NCBI GenBank assembly: GCA_948567375.1
Contig: OX419758.1
Span: 57,541,001 to 57,605,000 of the forward strand
From: Lunularia cruciata
Taxonomy: Eukaryota; Streptophyta; Marchantiopsida; Lunulariales; Lunulariaceae
Direction of reading: 5' to 3'
Length of the DNA: 64,000 nt
Shown: one piece after another, positions 1-13,238 of the stretch
How the letters are laid out: every line of letters starts with the position of its first letter
How positions within the stretch are numbered: position 1 is the first letter of the stretch
Made by a program: the position numbers and the translations under genes
The notes under the pieces: model-generated
Databases searched by the model: none
What the model was told of the DNA's origin: nothing
Seen by the model: only the letters and a program-made list of their open reading frames with translations

Positions 1-1190
1 ACTAGTCATCATTCCTCGTTGTGCATCCACTCGCGTTAATCTAACGTCAACTCTCGTTCAGGTGAATGTTGGGGTCACCACAGCCCTCTTGTACTTGGCT
101 CTAGCCAAAGAATATATGAGATGTGTGTAGCCTGCGCTGGAACTCGTGCCCTGCAACATGAATGCATCAACTTGAGCGCTGATGGTTGTCTATTGTCGGC
201 AGGAGAAATTCCTGGCTTACTTGGCTGAGGTAGAAGAAGGAAAGGACTGCAAAGAGCTTGTAATGGAAGTGGAATCCCCATTCCATCGACTTCTTTTACA
301 CGGATTAAGTCAGGTTTTATTTCTCTTCACCTATCTATTCTCTCCATTTTTTGAGTTCCCGGATGCTTATGTACGATGAAATCTTCAATATCTAAGCTTG
401 GATTCCCCGTTCTTCGAACGGCTTCTGCTTCCTTTGCCCAAATATCTAAACTTCAAAGTGCATGTTCCATGGTGGTCTTGGTCTGCAGTTTCATGGATTG
501 ACATCAAGAACTGTGGCTACTCCTGAGAGTAGAAAATCTGCCGGAGCCGGGCATATTTCAGGCCCCATTGTCATTCATATAAAAAAACGAGAATCGTCAA
601 AACAAAAGCCGGTTGATTCTAGTGGGCCAGCTGGACCCTTGAACTTGACAGAGTTTTTGCGAGTAGTGCAGCACCGACCTGAAGTTGGAGTACCTATGCA
701 GTGTTAATTTACCTCCACATTGGGTCAAGCAAACTACGACCATTAGCTGAAACCATGTACGAGTTGTAGTATATTAGCCGATTTTAAGCCATCACAACGG
801 GCTTCATTGTATTGCATTTCGTGGAGGATCATGTACGCATACCGTGGTGACGAGCCCAGTAATTCATGGCGCTGCATGAAATCCCAGGTGGCAATTAAAG
901 TTCTGATTCTTAAACTCTACTGTATTCTTAAACTTACTTGGCACCAGGATAATTAAATTAAGGACAGGTTGATAGAAGAAGATCAAGAGCACACCGCTTG
1001 CTGGAGTCAGATGTTCTTTCCGGCCGTTGGAAGAGCAGCCGTAGTGTTCCCTAACGCCGCAAGATTCTCAATAGGTTTCAACGACAGCATCGTGGTTAAG
1101 ACCTGTAACTTGGACCTGACCAGCCGCGTTGTGAACCGAACGTCAATCAAACCCTCGGATTAGAGCCCACCAACGCGAACTTCGAGCATG
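1..1190 (+). other. Unassigned segment with a presequence-like short ORF
   Basis: No gene could be recognised. A start codon at 376 opens a frame rich in Ser, Leu, Arg and Ala that looks like an organelle presequence. A second frame from 462 to 707 runs for 81 residues through a Lys/Pro-rich stretch. The two frames differ by two positions, so they join only through a frameshift or an unseen intron. A third 64-residue frame lies at 969-1163. These could be remnants or exons of a gene extending left of the window, or chance ORFs. Confidence 0.2.
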
Positions 1191-1194
1191 GGAC

Positions 1195-2000
1195 CATTCT
1201 GGTTAGAAACTTCCAAGTGATTTTATTCAACTAAACTGCTTTGACCCGAGCTTGCTATCAAACAAGGGCGACTGTATAGAAAAGATGAAGGATGGGAAGA
1301 CCCCATCAAGCCGGACAATGGAGGGAAGAAAAAAGTAAAATGGGGCTAAGTTCCAATAGAATCTATATGAAACATTTGCACTATTGCATCTAAGATAACT
1401 TAGTAATGCAAGTGAAAAATATGCACTATTGCATCTAAGGTAATTGAGTTATGCAGGAGATTTGGTCTATAAATAAATAGAACATAAAAAATATCATCTA
1501 GTGTGATTATTTATTTTGATTGTATTGATTATTATTTTTCTATAAAATAATAAATATATATTGTTTAAAATATATTATAAATTATAGAAATAAAAGTTAT
1601 ATATTTTGATATCTAATTTAATATATATATATATAATAAATATATTAAATATTATATCTATTATTTTATATAATTCCAAAACAAAAAGAATATTGAATTG
1701 ACCTTGTTGCATATCTTTATATTTCGAAATTTATAATTTATTGTTACACTCACCCTCCATCCAAATCCAAAGAACGGATAATCATTCTCTTCCAAATTAT
1801 ATCTCATATAGGGTATATTACCATGACATTTAGTGTGGTCATCTCGGATCAAATATAAATTTATTTTGACATATGTTGTCTGCAAAGTATATTAACCTTT
1901 CCCTCCAAACCAAGTATATTAACCTTTCCCTCCAAACCAAGTATCCATTCGTTTGCGCCATAGCAACCCGGATCTCAGTTCTCCAAAAGGACGCCTGTTA
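1195..2000 (-). repeat. Dispersed repeat, decayed copy A
   Basis: Parts of this stretch match 44100-44840 in the same order and orientation. 1284-1460 resembles 44131-44300 (a shared 'gatgaagga...ggggaagacc' start and a 'tgcactat/tgcatctaag'-type stretch). 1740-2000 resembles 44610-44835. The copy is interrupted by a very AT-rich segment (about 1480-1740). The better-preserved copy at 44 kb encodes a protein fragment on the minus strand, so this copy is assigned to minus as well. It is probably an old transposable-element relic. Confidence 0.5.
1886..1939. repeat. 27-bp tandem duplication
   Basis: A 27-bp unit beginning 'agtatattaacc' occurs twice without a mismatch (1886-1912 and 1913-1939). 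A partial third start follows ('agtatcc'). It lies inside the dispersed repeat copy and is absent from the equivalent place in the 44-kb copy, so it arose after the copies separated. Confidence 0.9.
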
Positions 2001-2010
2001 TCAACGCAAC

Positions 2011-2887
2011 GCGAAAAAAAGGAATATGTGAGAGTCGAAATGGAGTCCATGACCATGAAATTGGTCGATCACGGCCCGGTCGTTAGATAGCCGGACGGAC
2101 GGAAGGGGAACGAGGTGTTAGAGAAGAAACAAAACAGTACCGTATGTGTGTCGGCCAAGTCCGGTTGAGAAACAGGAGAAAGACAGGACAGAAATTGGAG
2201 CGATGGTGGCGGCCTCATAATTGACTGAATCTAATATTCACAAGGAATCTCTCGTGCTTTCCTGCAACATCTCACAATTGTTCCGTACCCCACAAGTAAG
2301 AGTCTTCAGCACCAGCAATTGAGACCCCAAAGAGGGAGCCAACCGAGAGATCATAGGACAGAGGAGGTGAATGACTGATCAGCCTTTTCTGCATCAAGTA
2401 GGGAGAAGAAGAAGAAGACGATCCTGATGGACCGGTCCTCAATGCCTTGATTTAGCTATATAGGAGGATCTACTCCTCTGTAGGATTAGTTGACATGACA
2501 AGACCACTGCTTGTAGGGAAATCAGCAGCGGAAGAACGAACAAGCCGATCTGAAGGATAAGTTCAATTTCGTTCAAACAGTTGTAGTTCTGTACAGAAGT
2601 TCTTGGTGAACTTATAGGAGTGGGAGACAGAGGTGGCGTAGGAATCACACAGCTGAAATTGGACTCAATTCGTTGGTTGGTAGAGAGTGGTGTAAGTACA
2701 GACCATACTCATGGAGATTGTAGTTTCTTAGGTTTTTGGCGTCCGGGTCTCTCATGACTTGAAGTTTCAGATCAAATACCGAACGATCGGTCTCGAGGGG
2801 TTTGTATAGCAGAGCAGCGTGAACTGCATCTATTTGACTACTTTCTTTATTTTCCGAGGGGCATAGGGCAGTTGCAGTCTGTTCTCA
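2011..2887 (+). promoter_or_regulatory. Upstream region and probable 5' UTR of the PPR gene
   Basis: This is non-coding sequence of more balanced composition than the AT-rich DNA to its left. It holds no convincing ORF and no clear TATA box. The transcription start cannot be fixed. The call rests only on its position directly before the PPR start codon. Confidence 0.3.
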
Positions 2888-4690
2888 ATGGCTCTGTGCT
2901 CTCGTCAGCTTTTGTTCAGTGTGGATTTTGCTCTACCAAGCCAGAAAGGGGCAAGAAGATCTTTCAACTTAGGGGCATTAGGAGAGGCGAAGGGTTCCTC
3001 TTTAGGCGTAGTTGATGTAAGACAGAATTCCAGGCCGTGTTCAGCCAGTGTTGCGTCTTCTCTGGGAAGGGGAAGCGGTTGCACAGGTAAGAATTCGGAG
3101 GGGAACGAACTGCGAGAAGAAGGGAACAGTGCTCTGTTTGGGTTTCGGAACGAGGGGTTAGTTTCTCGGCCCAAGCTTCATGTGAGTAGACCGAGGTCCG
3201 GGTGGAAGATTTTTAGTCAGGTATCTAGGGAGGATTACCATGTGTCGAGGGATAATGATCAAGGACACCAGGGACACAAAGAGGCCTTCAAGGAAGCAAT
3301 TTTTGAGTTAGAGTACATGGTAAGGGAACCAGCAGAGGTCCTGGAAGGATTGCAGGAAAAGCTTTCCACTCGAGATTTGGAACTCGTGTTGGCGTACTTT
3401 GCTCAAGAAGGTCGAGATTCTTGGTGTGCTTTAGAAGTATTTGAATGGATGCAGCGAGTGAATCGTGTGGGAGATGACACTCATAAGTTGATGATGAGGA
3501 TTATGTTTGATTGGATCATGAAATTGGTAGAGAAAGAGCAACCGGTTGAGGATGTCAAAAGTCTGTTACAGGACATGAATTGCGTGGGGTTAAAACCAGA
3601 ATTTCACATCTTGCAATCCATCATAGCCACGTACTGGGAAAAAGGAATGAAGGCGGAAGCACTTTGTTTCGTGAAGGAGATGTTGGACAATGAGGTGGAG
3701 ACAGATGGAGAAGATCCTGTTGTGTTTTTGATCCTGAGGATGGTCAAGACAGGGGAGCAAAGAGAGGCTTTGGAGCTCATTCGCCACTTACGATGCTGTG
3801 GTTTCAAGTTGAAAGTGTCGGCCTACACTTCTGGTCTAGTTGCTGCAGTGGTGGAGCAAGAACAAGTATGTGTCTTCTCAATTTACCATGTTGTTTACTT
3901 GGTTCAGAAAGTGGTGATAATAAATATGCCCAAGAGCTAGGAAATTATTAAAAGGAAGAAAAACAATAATCCTGTTGTGTGAGATATCTTTCGTATTGGT
4001 GTGATCATAATCGGCCCTTTAATATTAACTGTGATGGCACTTATACAGCTGACTACAACTCAAAGACAACTGAGAGACTATGAGCGAAGAGGAGTCATTG
4101 CCAAGTTGGATCAGAAGGATTGGGAACAGTTTGAGACCTACGAGAAGAATTTACATTCTGAGGCAGAGCAGATAGCCAAGTGGGCAATGGATGAAGAAGT
4201 TCCTGAAGCCCTTCCCTCAGTTCATGAGAGGCTGTTGGCAATGTACTGCATAGCGGGAAAAGCACTGGAAGCAGAGAAATCCCTTTGGGGGATGAAACTT
4301 GCAGGTAAGGAGCCCCCGATGGAAATGTATAATACCATTTTGGGCATCTGTGGCTACCGCAATCAATCTGAGGCCGTGGAGCGTATCCTTCGTCGAATGG
4401 AGACTTCAAGTAAGCCACCAGTTAAAAAGTCCTATTCGGTTCTAATGGGAGGATACATCAAGGGCGGGCACTGCGAAAGTGCTGCAGAAATTATGCACCT
4501 TATGCTAGAGAAGGACATATTTCCAGACTCCAACGTGATGCTCGCGGTTTTGAGGGCCCTTCAGAAGGCAGAGCTTGTGGGGTCCTACTTAAAGCTATGC
4601 AAACGTTTGGCCCAAGCAGGTCTCATTGAGCCCGTCATACTTTACTTCTACATTGATCCATACGATTTGTGCATAATTCGACCCCTATGA
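2888..4690 (+). CDS. Organelle-targeted pentatricopeptide repeat protein, two exons
   Basis: Exons are 2888-3865 and 4049-4690, with a 183-bp GT-AG intron in phase 0; the spliced product is about 539 residues. The first ~80 residues are rich in Ser, Arg and Ala and acid-poor, like a chloroplast or mitochondrial transit peptide. Helical PPR-like repeats follow in both exons, for example around residues 205-325 (motifs with 'GLKPEFHIL' and 'EALCFVKEML') and after the splice ('ALEAEKSLWGMK', 'MYNTILGICGY', 'YSVLMGGYIKGG'). PPR proteins bind organellar RNA and act in its processing, splicing, editing or translation; the specific target cannot be read from sequence. There is no E/DYW editing domain. 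The C-terminus ending 'YDLCIIRPL' looks natural. From memory it most resembles Arabidopsis At2g30100-type proteins, which is unverified. Reading through the intron gives a premature stop, so splicing is required. Confidence 0.88.
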
Positions 4691-7600
4691 GACCTCTTTA
4701 CAGACCTCAGCATTTCTCAGCGACTCGAAAATGAAGACATCCTCTGTACAGTTACCTCCAGATGTAGAGAACATGTACTATCCTGTATATCTGTAAGTAA
4801 ACCTTTTGTCTGTAGATCTCTCTCCCTACTTTCAGACGGACTGTTGATCTCGGGGATATGCCATTGACCAAGGATACACCAATTGTCATCTTATGTGCAT
4901 ATATACGAAGGCTGTTTGTCACCCCAGTCGAACAATTTCTAGAGTAGTGTCCAAACATAGTGTGGCGGAGTTGAATGTGAAAGCGGAATAACAGCAGCTC
5001 TACTTTCCCGGAACTGCAAATTGCTGAACACGACATCATGTATATATCAATTCGCCGACAGAACTGTCCAAAATGGAGTCAATTCTTTTCACTTTGTTTC
5101 TCTTACCAAGAGTTCTGCAACAAAGCTGCCACAATTGAAGGTGAGTGAGTATAAAGGCATCAAAACATCATCGAAGCGTTGATTACCTAGCTCCAAGCAG
5201 TAAGTTGTTGGAATATCAAAATAGGTCTTTTGCGTAAAAGATGATCAATGGCTTACCACTGCGGAGTTGTAACAGGTCGAGTGCTCTCACGACTTCAAAA
5301 GGACCTGATAGCTATTGGAGCAGAGCCACAACGTGCATGATGACTTGGTCAAGGCTGGACGTTGCTGAAGTCATGAGAATAGCCACTGCTTGGCTATAAA
5401 TGCCCAGCAGACCCGAGGAACAGATCGTCATACGCAGGTAAGAAAGTTCTCAGGGGATTTCACTACTCATGTGGCACGTAGACAAGACTTGCTTGCTTAG
5501 TGTTCGGGTTTGAAAGTACTCTTTTCTAAAGAGACACTGCCCGTATACTATCAGGTAATTCAGCGAGTATTTTCTTTAATTATTCATAAAAGCTATTGTC
5601 GGAGCACTGTGATAAGGGGAGCGTACATGGATGCTGAATAAGTCTCCACATGACGTTATTGAAGATTTGCTTAACGAATGATTCTTTTGAAGCTTGTTAA
5701 TTCACACTTTGTTCTTCATTTCCTGGTTACTCATTATTCTCAAAAAGGAGATTATGCTGCTAAAATAGCGTGAGCACATGGAAAATCGCTTGTACAGAAC
5801 TTTAAATGACATCTTTTGTCCTCCCTCTGCTGCCTCGAGAGGTTGAGCATTCTACTCCATTTTAACTTGGACATCTTAGGCAACCAGATGAAGCTTCCCG
5901 ATGTAGTGGTTGATTTCCATTTTAACTATGTCCAATTTAATATCATAAAGTAATGTGAGTGGTAGTAAGAAAGAATTGATGCCCCTAACCATTGCCAGCT
6001 TAGTGCGAAGATGGTGGTCCTGTCTTCGAAGGTCTTGAATAACTTTTGCACGGCAATTTTCGCTGGCTAGCAGAAAAGACCAGAGAAAGGTTTGTCCACA
6101 CTTGATCATTCTGGGGGTTCACGGGAGTAAAACTTTGGCCGCGAGTAAAAATCTGCAAACTTGGAGAAAATTTTGGGCTAGAGCTAGTCATACTCTTATG
6201 GAAGTAATCATCCAAAACGTACTTTAAAACAATTGCGTGAGAAAAGCCGAGTCAGACTTATGGCAAATTGGATGTGGCCCATTTCGAGCAAGGGAGTGGT
6301 TAACTTCCAAGTCAATCTCTGCAGGTCATTGGCTAACTACATCCTCAGAGTACCTTTCTGTCCTAGGATTGACTGCGTAACCACCCAAATCTATCAAGAG
6401 ATCTGTTCAGAAAGTACACCAGAAGGAAAGGAACACTAAGAGTGGCTAACTGTTCTGTGTCTGGGCTTGACAGTGGCATCAAATCAGTGTCTAAGAATTT
6501 TCTTCACAAAATACGAAACAAAGATGCGGCAGAGGAAGGACTTGTCCGTACGCCAGCTTCTGCTGTCGAAAGAAAATATTTAATGACACAAATACTTACA
6601 GAGCAACTTCATCCAAACTGTATTAAGGAAGCTTGGTTTCCTTCTGCAAAGCGTTTCTTATAGAAATGTCAGGCAAATCACATTTGATGTATGAAAGATG
6701 TTGTTTTGATTCCATTTACTCCAAAGTTCCGTTATTTTCTTTAAAGTTTAGATCGATGCAATTACTTTTGTTTGTGAATCTATAAAAGGATCATCGTTAC
6801 ACATATGTATTTACTGTTGTTCGTAAATTCACAGAAAGATGATTGGGGGTTTCGATTTGGACTTGATAGATTTTGACGGGTGATGGGGTTTTACCCCATA
6901 AGCTTCTGTAAAGAATGGTGTGGGGAATAAAGGCCTCAGGAGCGTTCAGTTCTTAAAATTGCCAGTTTACATTACGGTCTCGATTCCACATAGGAATATG
7001 GACATTCCATAAAAGTCCCCTTAACTTTCACATGTCACGATTTCAGATCCCCATAAAACTTTAACTGATTCCAGCATCTCACCCGTAAAAGTCCAAACAA
7101 AATTTCACGGAGTTCTACCGGGCTCGCAAAATCTAAATCTGAGACCCCTATTGTTACTTTTAGAAATAAATTCAAGTTTTATGTCTTAACTTTTATTTGA
7201 GAGAGCATCATATAAATATACCTCACTCGCTCTCCGTTGTCTAAGTGTTCGGTGCAATGAGCAACTGACCAAGGAACCTATCTTTCGTCGCCCATTTCTC
7301 GAATCCTTTCCTGATTACCAATAGAAATCTATTTCTTAGAATGATGTTGATTATTGAAATATAAACGATCTTTCCTCGATCATCGACAAGAGATCCATGT
7401 CCTCAAATAGAAATCAATAGTCAAAGTACAAACAATCTGGACCAAGAAGAATTTAATTATAGATTAACTAAAATACAGAAGACTTTGTTTGGCGGTAGAA
7501 ATATTGAGATGAAGTGTCCACAAAAGAGTGATAATATTACATATAACTCTTAATAATATCTTAAATTCAAGAATCAGACTATTTTAGTCTTTTGTTTTGA

Positions 7601-8537
7601 ACTTGTGAAGATTTCTATAGAATCTTTTAAACACGATTTAGTGACCTAAGCGTTAAGTTACCTCCTACTTGATTTCCAAATTTAATTAAAAAGATAATAC
7701 ATCTTCCATTTTAAGATTCTTAGTACTCTACCAAAAAAGGAAAGGAATAAATGAGATTTTTAAAAATAATAAACTGTTGATTAACATCAACAGCAAGATC
7801 CCAAATGCACAAGAAAACCATATTCAAATTCATTATATAATTACCTTATAAAATTTTCTTCACCTTCATTTGAAAGGATGTTTTACTCATTGATAATTCA
7901 TAATACAGCAGTCATATCTTAGAAGATTAAATAAATGGTCAGTTTCCCTTTCATATAAAATTTTACCATGATTAAAAATTATCTTACATGATGAATATTA
8001 GTGAAGATAAATATTTGTAAAAGGAATGATCTACTAATAATGATATTCAAAAGAGGCAGAACCATTTTAGCAAACTTTCTTCTATTGGTGATGTTTTGTT
8101 TACTTTTGAACAATACATCTCTTATTTATATTATATTATGAGGTCTTCAATGAATAGTTGTTTCCTTCTCATTTTACAAGTTTTTATTATAGGATTGTAA
8201 GTTTTTATCATTATAGGAAGTAAATATAGTTGTATTGAAATTTTTACATGATATATTTTTCACAGGAAAAATGAAAATTGAATATGCTTTTTATTTCAGA
8301 CAAATCTTGAAACCCAAAACTGTTGTGATGCATTTTATGCCAACTAAAGACATGCATTTCAAATTCACTTTATCCGTTTCAAACACGCACTCCTCAAAGC
8401 AAGTTGCAGTCGTTGCATATGCTACTTTCCATAGACATTCAGCGAGTTAGAGATTTTTTAATGTGTGCCAGGAGTTCTCTGCCAAGTGAGGCATGCAAAA
8501 CATAAGGTGGCGGCCTAAGAACACGTTAGCAACACCA
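4691..8537. other. Intergenic region after the PPR gene
   Basis: The first few hundred bases are probably the 3' UTR. Beyond that there are only short ORFs, including 6233-6439 and 6442-6663, which match no family I recognise. 'gtgaatctataaaaggatcat'-like AT-rich sequence follows, and base composition becomes strongly AT-rich from about 7100. No RNA gene or repeat was identified. Confidence 0.4.
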
Positions 8538-8882
8538 TCAACCAACCCTTCTGAGAGATCTGAGAGAAATGTCAAAAGAGGAAGCACCCTCTACATCAAT
8601 TTTTGTTGTGCAAAGTAAGATGCCAAGATAGTTTTCTTTCAAATGCATTCCATCAAGGGCAATGAGTGGTCTGCAAGCTTGAGAGCCTGAAAGCCATGGA
8701 CGGATGATGCAAAAGCAATAAAAGCAGCAAGAAACAGTCCACATCCTTCTCCACGATTGTGTATATGTCGGGCATGATGCTCTTGATCCCTTGAGAATAA
8801 TTCCACACTCTCTTATGCATTGCTTCTTGAGAGATAGTAGCTGGTGGCAAAACTTACTACTTTTCACACCATGCTTGGTCAT
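8538..8882 (-). pseudogene. Mutator-like (MULE) transposase fragment
   Basis: The minus-strand frame contains 'RPWLSGSQACRPLIALDG' followed by 'HLKENYLGILLC', the hallmark stretch of plant MULE transposases around the first catalytic Asp (in 'LDG'). The upstream part of the domain continues in another frame (8653-8850, with 'EAMHKRVWNYSQGIKSIMP'), so there is at least one frameshift. The remaining DDE residues, zinc finger and terminal inverted repeats are not visible. This is a short dead remnant of a DNA transposon, surrounded by AT-rich DNA. Confidence 0.75.
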
Positions 8883-11800
8883 AAGTTATATTGATTCTAT
8901 GTTCAAGTCATAAGTCATTTATGATCTCTTTTGTACCCTAAATTGGGAGTCTCATAAAGTCTATTAGTGATTGTTCTAGCAACAAAAGAAGATGACGTGC
9001 AATTAAGTAGTGAAGCTAAATGCAAGACTCCCAAGAACTTCCAAGGAAGGTTCTTTCTATAGGTTGTCTTTTTTGAATGCAGGCCAAGCTAGCCATCTAC
9101 TTGGCATATAAGCTAAACTAGCCATTTACATAGCATACAAGTTACTCCATCTTTGGGAAGTTACTACTTTAAAACTTTTGCCAAGACGTTTCCTATATGC
9201 TTCAAAAAAAAATTTAAAATTTCTAGATGTATACTAATTCTACCACCTATTTGCTATATTTAGTTTATTTTGCATTTGTTAACTCAATATTCTTACATGT
9301 AAGGTTTTGATTGCACCGTTTGGCATGCTGTTCTTTAGAGAGTCATACAAGTGACAGGTGCAACTTGCATGACAACAAACAACCATGAACCATATCAAAT
9401 CTGATAGAATAACTTGCATTTCAAAGCTTAGAGAGACATACACTTCTTCTATATGATGGCATAGTTTTGCATAGAAGGGAAAGAAATGCCAAGGTGGAGT
9501 TCTATTTAAAAGTAAAAGCTTCCAAGGGAATTCCCTATATGAATTAATATGGACTTCCAAGGGTATTTGTGCAATTTTCAAAATTATAGGGGTAGTTTTC
9601 ATATTGTAAAAAAAATAATGGTATTTATCAAAATTTCCCTTAAAAATTCACTTATTTAATTATATAATATCCAACAAGGTATTCTAAATATTTTATAAAT
9701 TTAATTTTATTCTTCATTACAAGTTATTATATGATTTTACTTTTCTATTTTACCTTTAAATTTTGAAATAAATTATAAATCACAAATATATTTGTCGTTA
9801 TAAGGGAATTATATATCTAAGTTCGCTGTTAGAGTTATTGAGGTTTCAACTATAGTCAAACATACTACTTTATTATCTGTCAATCTAGTATGAGTATCTA
9901 AAGGATTTGGTATTTTTATTATTATCTAAATATAAACTTTACTATCCGTTAGAGTTATTGAGGTTTCAACTATAGTCAAACATACTACTTTATTATCTGT
10001 CAATCTAGTATGAGTATCTAAAGGATTTGGTCTTTTTATTATTATCTAAATATAAACTTTACTATCCGTACTTTGTTCATTAACTGCAACTTGATGTAAT
10101 CTTATTTTGTCGCAGTAATAAAGATGAATATTTAAAAAAGTATTCTACATTAGATTTAGATTTTATTCTTATTTTCTGATTTTTATAATTTATAATTACA
10201 AATTTTACAGAATTTTTTATTTATTCTCCATATATTTAATGATTTTTTTAAACAGCATTTTATTAATTTAACACGCTTGATCAAATCTCATGTTCATTTT
10301 ATCTTTATAACACACTAATCTTTTTATTGTGGATCCATAAATTCTGGATATAATTTTTTGAAAACCTCTGTTGTAATGTGGTTATGTTCTTCCAATTTTA
10401 ATTTATTTTATCAAATCTAAAAATTAATTTTAGAGATATAAAAAATCTTAGAACTATAATTAAAATCTTATTCTACTTGTGAGGTGGATGATAACCATAT
10501 AGTTTTAGCAAAGAGATAGAAGGATATGTACTTTAAGACAGTGATTCAAGGAGGATATCACTAAAATAAAGTAAATATTATATCTATATTTATATTTATA
10601 TTATATATATTATAGAAATGTAAAATTTATAATTTATGATATATATGTAAGAATTTAATCCTTTTTAAACTTCAATTTAATATAAACATAAGATAGTAGT
10701 AGAAAACATAATATACTTTTGGAATAGTTGAGAAAAAATAAAATAATGTAAGATATATATAACACTATTATATCTTATAAATGACCTAAAAAAATTATAA
10801 GAAATATATATCTCGATTATTACATAAGAGTATATATGTTTATTCTTTATCTTTTGAAGAATGTTCTTTGTAGATGGATTTACTTTGATGCTTGCAGATC
10901 TTAGTCAAGGTATCTAGGATTAAGCAACCTACAAATTTTAATCTTACTGTTTGGTTCTATATCTTGATTCAATCATTTAAAGACAACTTGACTTGACTTT
11001 TGATATTGTTCTAAGTTTATGAAGTGTCATCTTCTTGATTATGATCAAAATTTATGATATGGATGATAAGTTTAGAACTACCGTCTTCGTCACTAGATTA
11101 GATATTTGACACAATGTGTACTTATAAAATACAAACTCTCTTCATATAAGATTAATAAGAATATATAGTATGTATAGATATAACATATGAGTTACCTAAA
11201 CAATAATACTTCAAAGTTTAAAGAGATTATCATCAATAATCCTATATATATTACACAAAGAAGGATTATTTTTATTAGTAAAAATAATCATTCAATTTTT
11301 CTAAGATAATGGACTTTATTTCTAGGGAGTAGATGATATATTTCCACTAAATTTTTGATGAATATTGAATATGGTATTTTTGGATCAAACATTAAACTAA
11401 GTACCCACTATAAACCACCATAAAAAACTTCTAATTGGGTTTGAGGTTTAAACACCTATATTTTCAGTTTATGATTTCTGGATCTATAATAAAAAGTTTT
11501 ATATTTGGATTATAGAGATAGGGAATTAGCTAATATTGTACCTACGTTTTATAATAATTAATTTACAAGATTTTTATCTAATTAATTAGATGAGAGTAAG
11601 TTTAGATGAAGAACTAATATTGTAATAATCACGTAATTTGAGTTTCGTGCTTCCAGTTAACTACAAACATAATTTTCTTCTGTAGTTTTTAATCTATTTC
11701 TTTTTAATATCTTAATCTTTCAATTCTTCTTAGTATCTAATTAGAATTTGAATATGCACAAATTACCTACTTTGTATGATTTAAGGCTTGGATTTACCAT

Positions 11801-13238
11801 GCTGATCTAGGATACAAAGCATCTATCTAGTATTTATGAAAAGTTGCTATATGTAGATATATAGTAATTTTCTAAGAGTCCTAGATTATTGATCCTATTT
11901 TGATACCAATAAATCTTTGACTTTTAATTTGCTTCCTAGGAATTTATTCAAACATTAGAATTGTTTAATCATATAAAGCTCAATATAAATATAAGGCTAA
12001 AACTAGAACTACTTTAAATATATGTAATTCAATTATGTATTGCTCATAAAACATCAGACTTTAATCTCACCTTCAAGAAAGCTATCCCATATCACTTTTA
12101 AATTAATTAGCTAAAATTCCTTAATCTTATTTTGCTTCCTAATATAGGGATATAATTTTTTTTCTATGGAGATATATATATAAAGTATATATATATAGAG
12201 AGAGAGTTAAGAAGATATGGTTCCTTATATATATCTCTTGTCCTAGTGACAAACATTGCTTTTATAGCTTAAAAAGGAGTAAAATTAACTTAAATAAGGT
12301 TTAGATTGAATTATAGAACTTTTGCTATGAAGCATACTTGGGTTTAAAAATTAAAAATTTATATAAGTGGATGCTCATGCTTATGAATATAAATAATAGG
12401 TAAATTTTAATTGTATTTAAATTGGATGAATGTGAGAGTATCACTTTTGCGGTAATAAGCAAGTAACAATTCGTTCTCACAAAGATACGAGTTAGAAATG
12501 GTCAAATACAAAGTAAAATGTAAACAAATCAGTTTTTCTTGGTCGTGTCTTTAATCTTTTGGGTAGAAACCATATTCAAAAGAGAATAAAAAGTGCTCAA
12601 AATCTGCAGTCTCATCACAAATCACAACACCCATAATCATAATTCTTCAAATCCTTTCCAAATCAATCTTGATTGTGATGATCTAGTTCTCCCAAAGAAG
12701 GCTACTTCACTACAAAATGACTTCACCTAGGAATTGTGTTCCATCCCTCCACTAAAGGCACAACTTCTTCAATTGAAATTGCTTTGCATCAATCCAATGT
12801 TGCACTCACCAATGCAAAATACTACCAACACTCCAATTTCTCACAAATTTTTCAAGGCATTGATTTGATTGCTATCCACTCAGGATCAAACACACATAAT
12901 AGAATCAGAGCTATACAATCCAACATCTAACACTTTCTAACTTGCACTTCAGATTTCTCCAAACACTCACAAACACACAACAAAATTGATACTCAGAATT
13001 AAGCTAAAACAACGAGCGTTAAGTTACAACACTTTGCTTTACTCAACTTCAGAAATATCGTACTAAACAAAAACATACTACAAATGCATCCTTTAAATAG
13101 GCTTTGCACTCAACTACCTCCTAGAAAATCTCCACATACAAATCATCTTCTATTGTTTTAAATCTCTACTTCAAGACTATAGATCCAAAATGACATTGCA
13201 CTTCTTCATATCTGTTCTTTCAAATCTCAAAATTGTTA
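8883..13238. other. AT-rich gene-poor DNA
   Basis: Very low GC, no coding frame of note. It contains the 120-bp tandem duplication listed separately and short microsatellites (TA followed by GA near 12171-12208). From 12600 the composition shifts to C-rich on the plus strand, leading into the pseudogene on the minus strand. No RNA gene or element end was found. Confidence 0.6.
9828..10067. repeat. 120-bp tandem duplication
   Basis: Copies are 9828-9947 and 9948-10067. Only one mismatch was found (a at 9912, c at 10032). The unit begins 'gttagagttattgagg'. It has no coding frame. The near identity inside otherwise decayed DNA indicates a recent slippage or duplication event, or possibly an assembly duplication. 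Confidence 0.95.
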
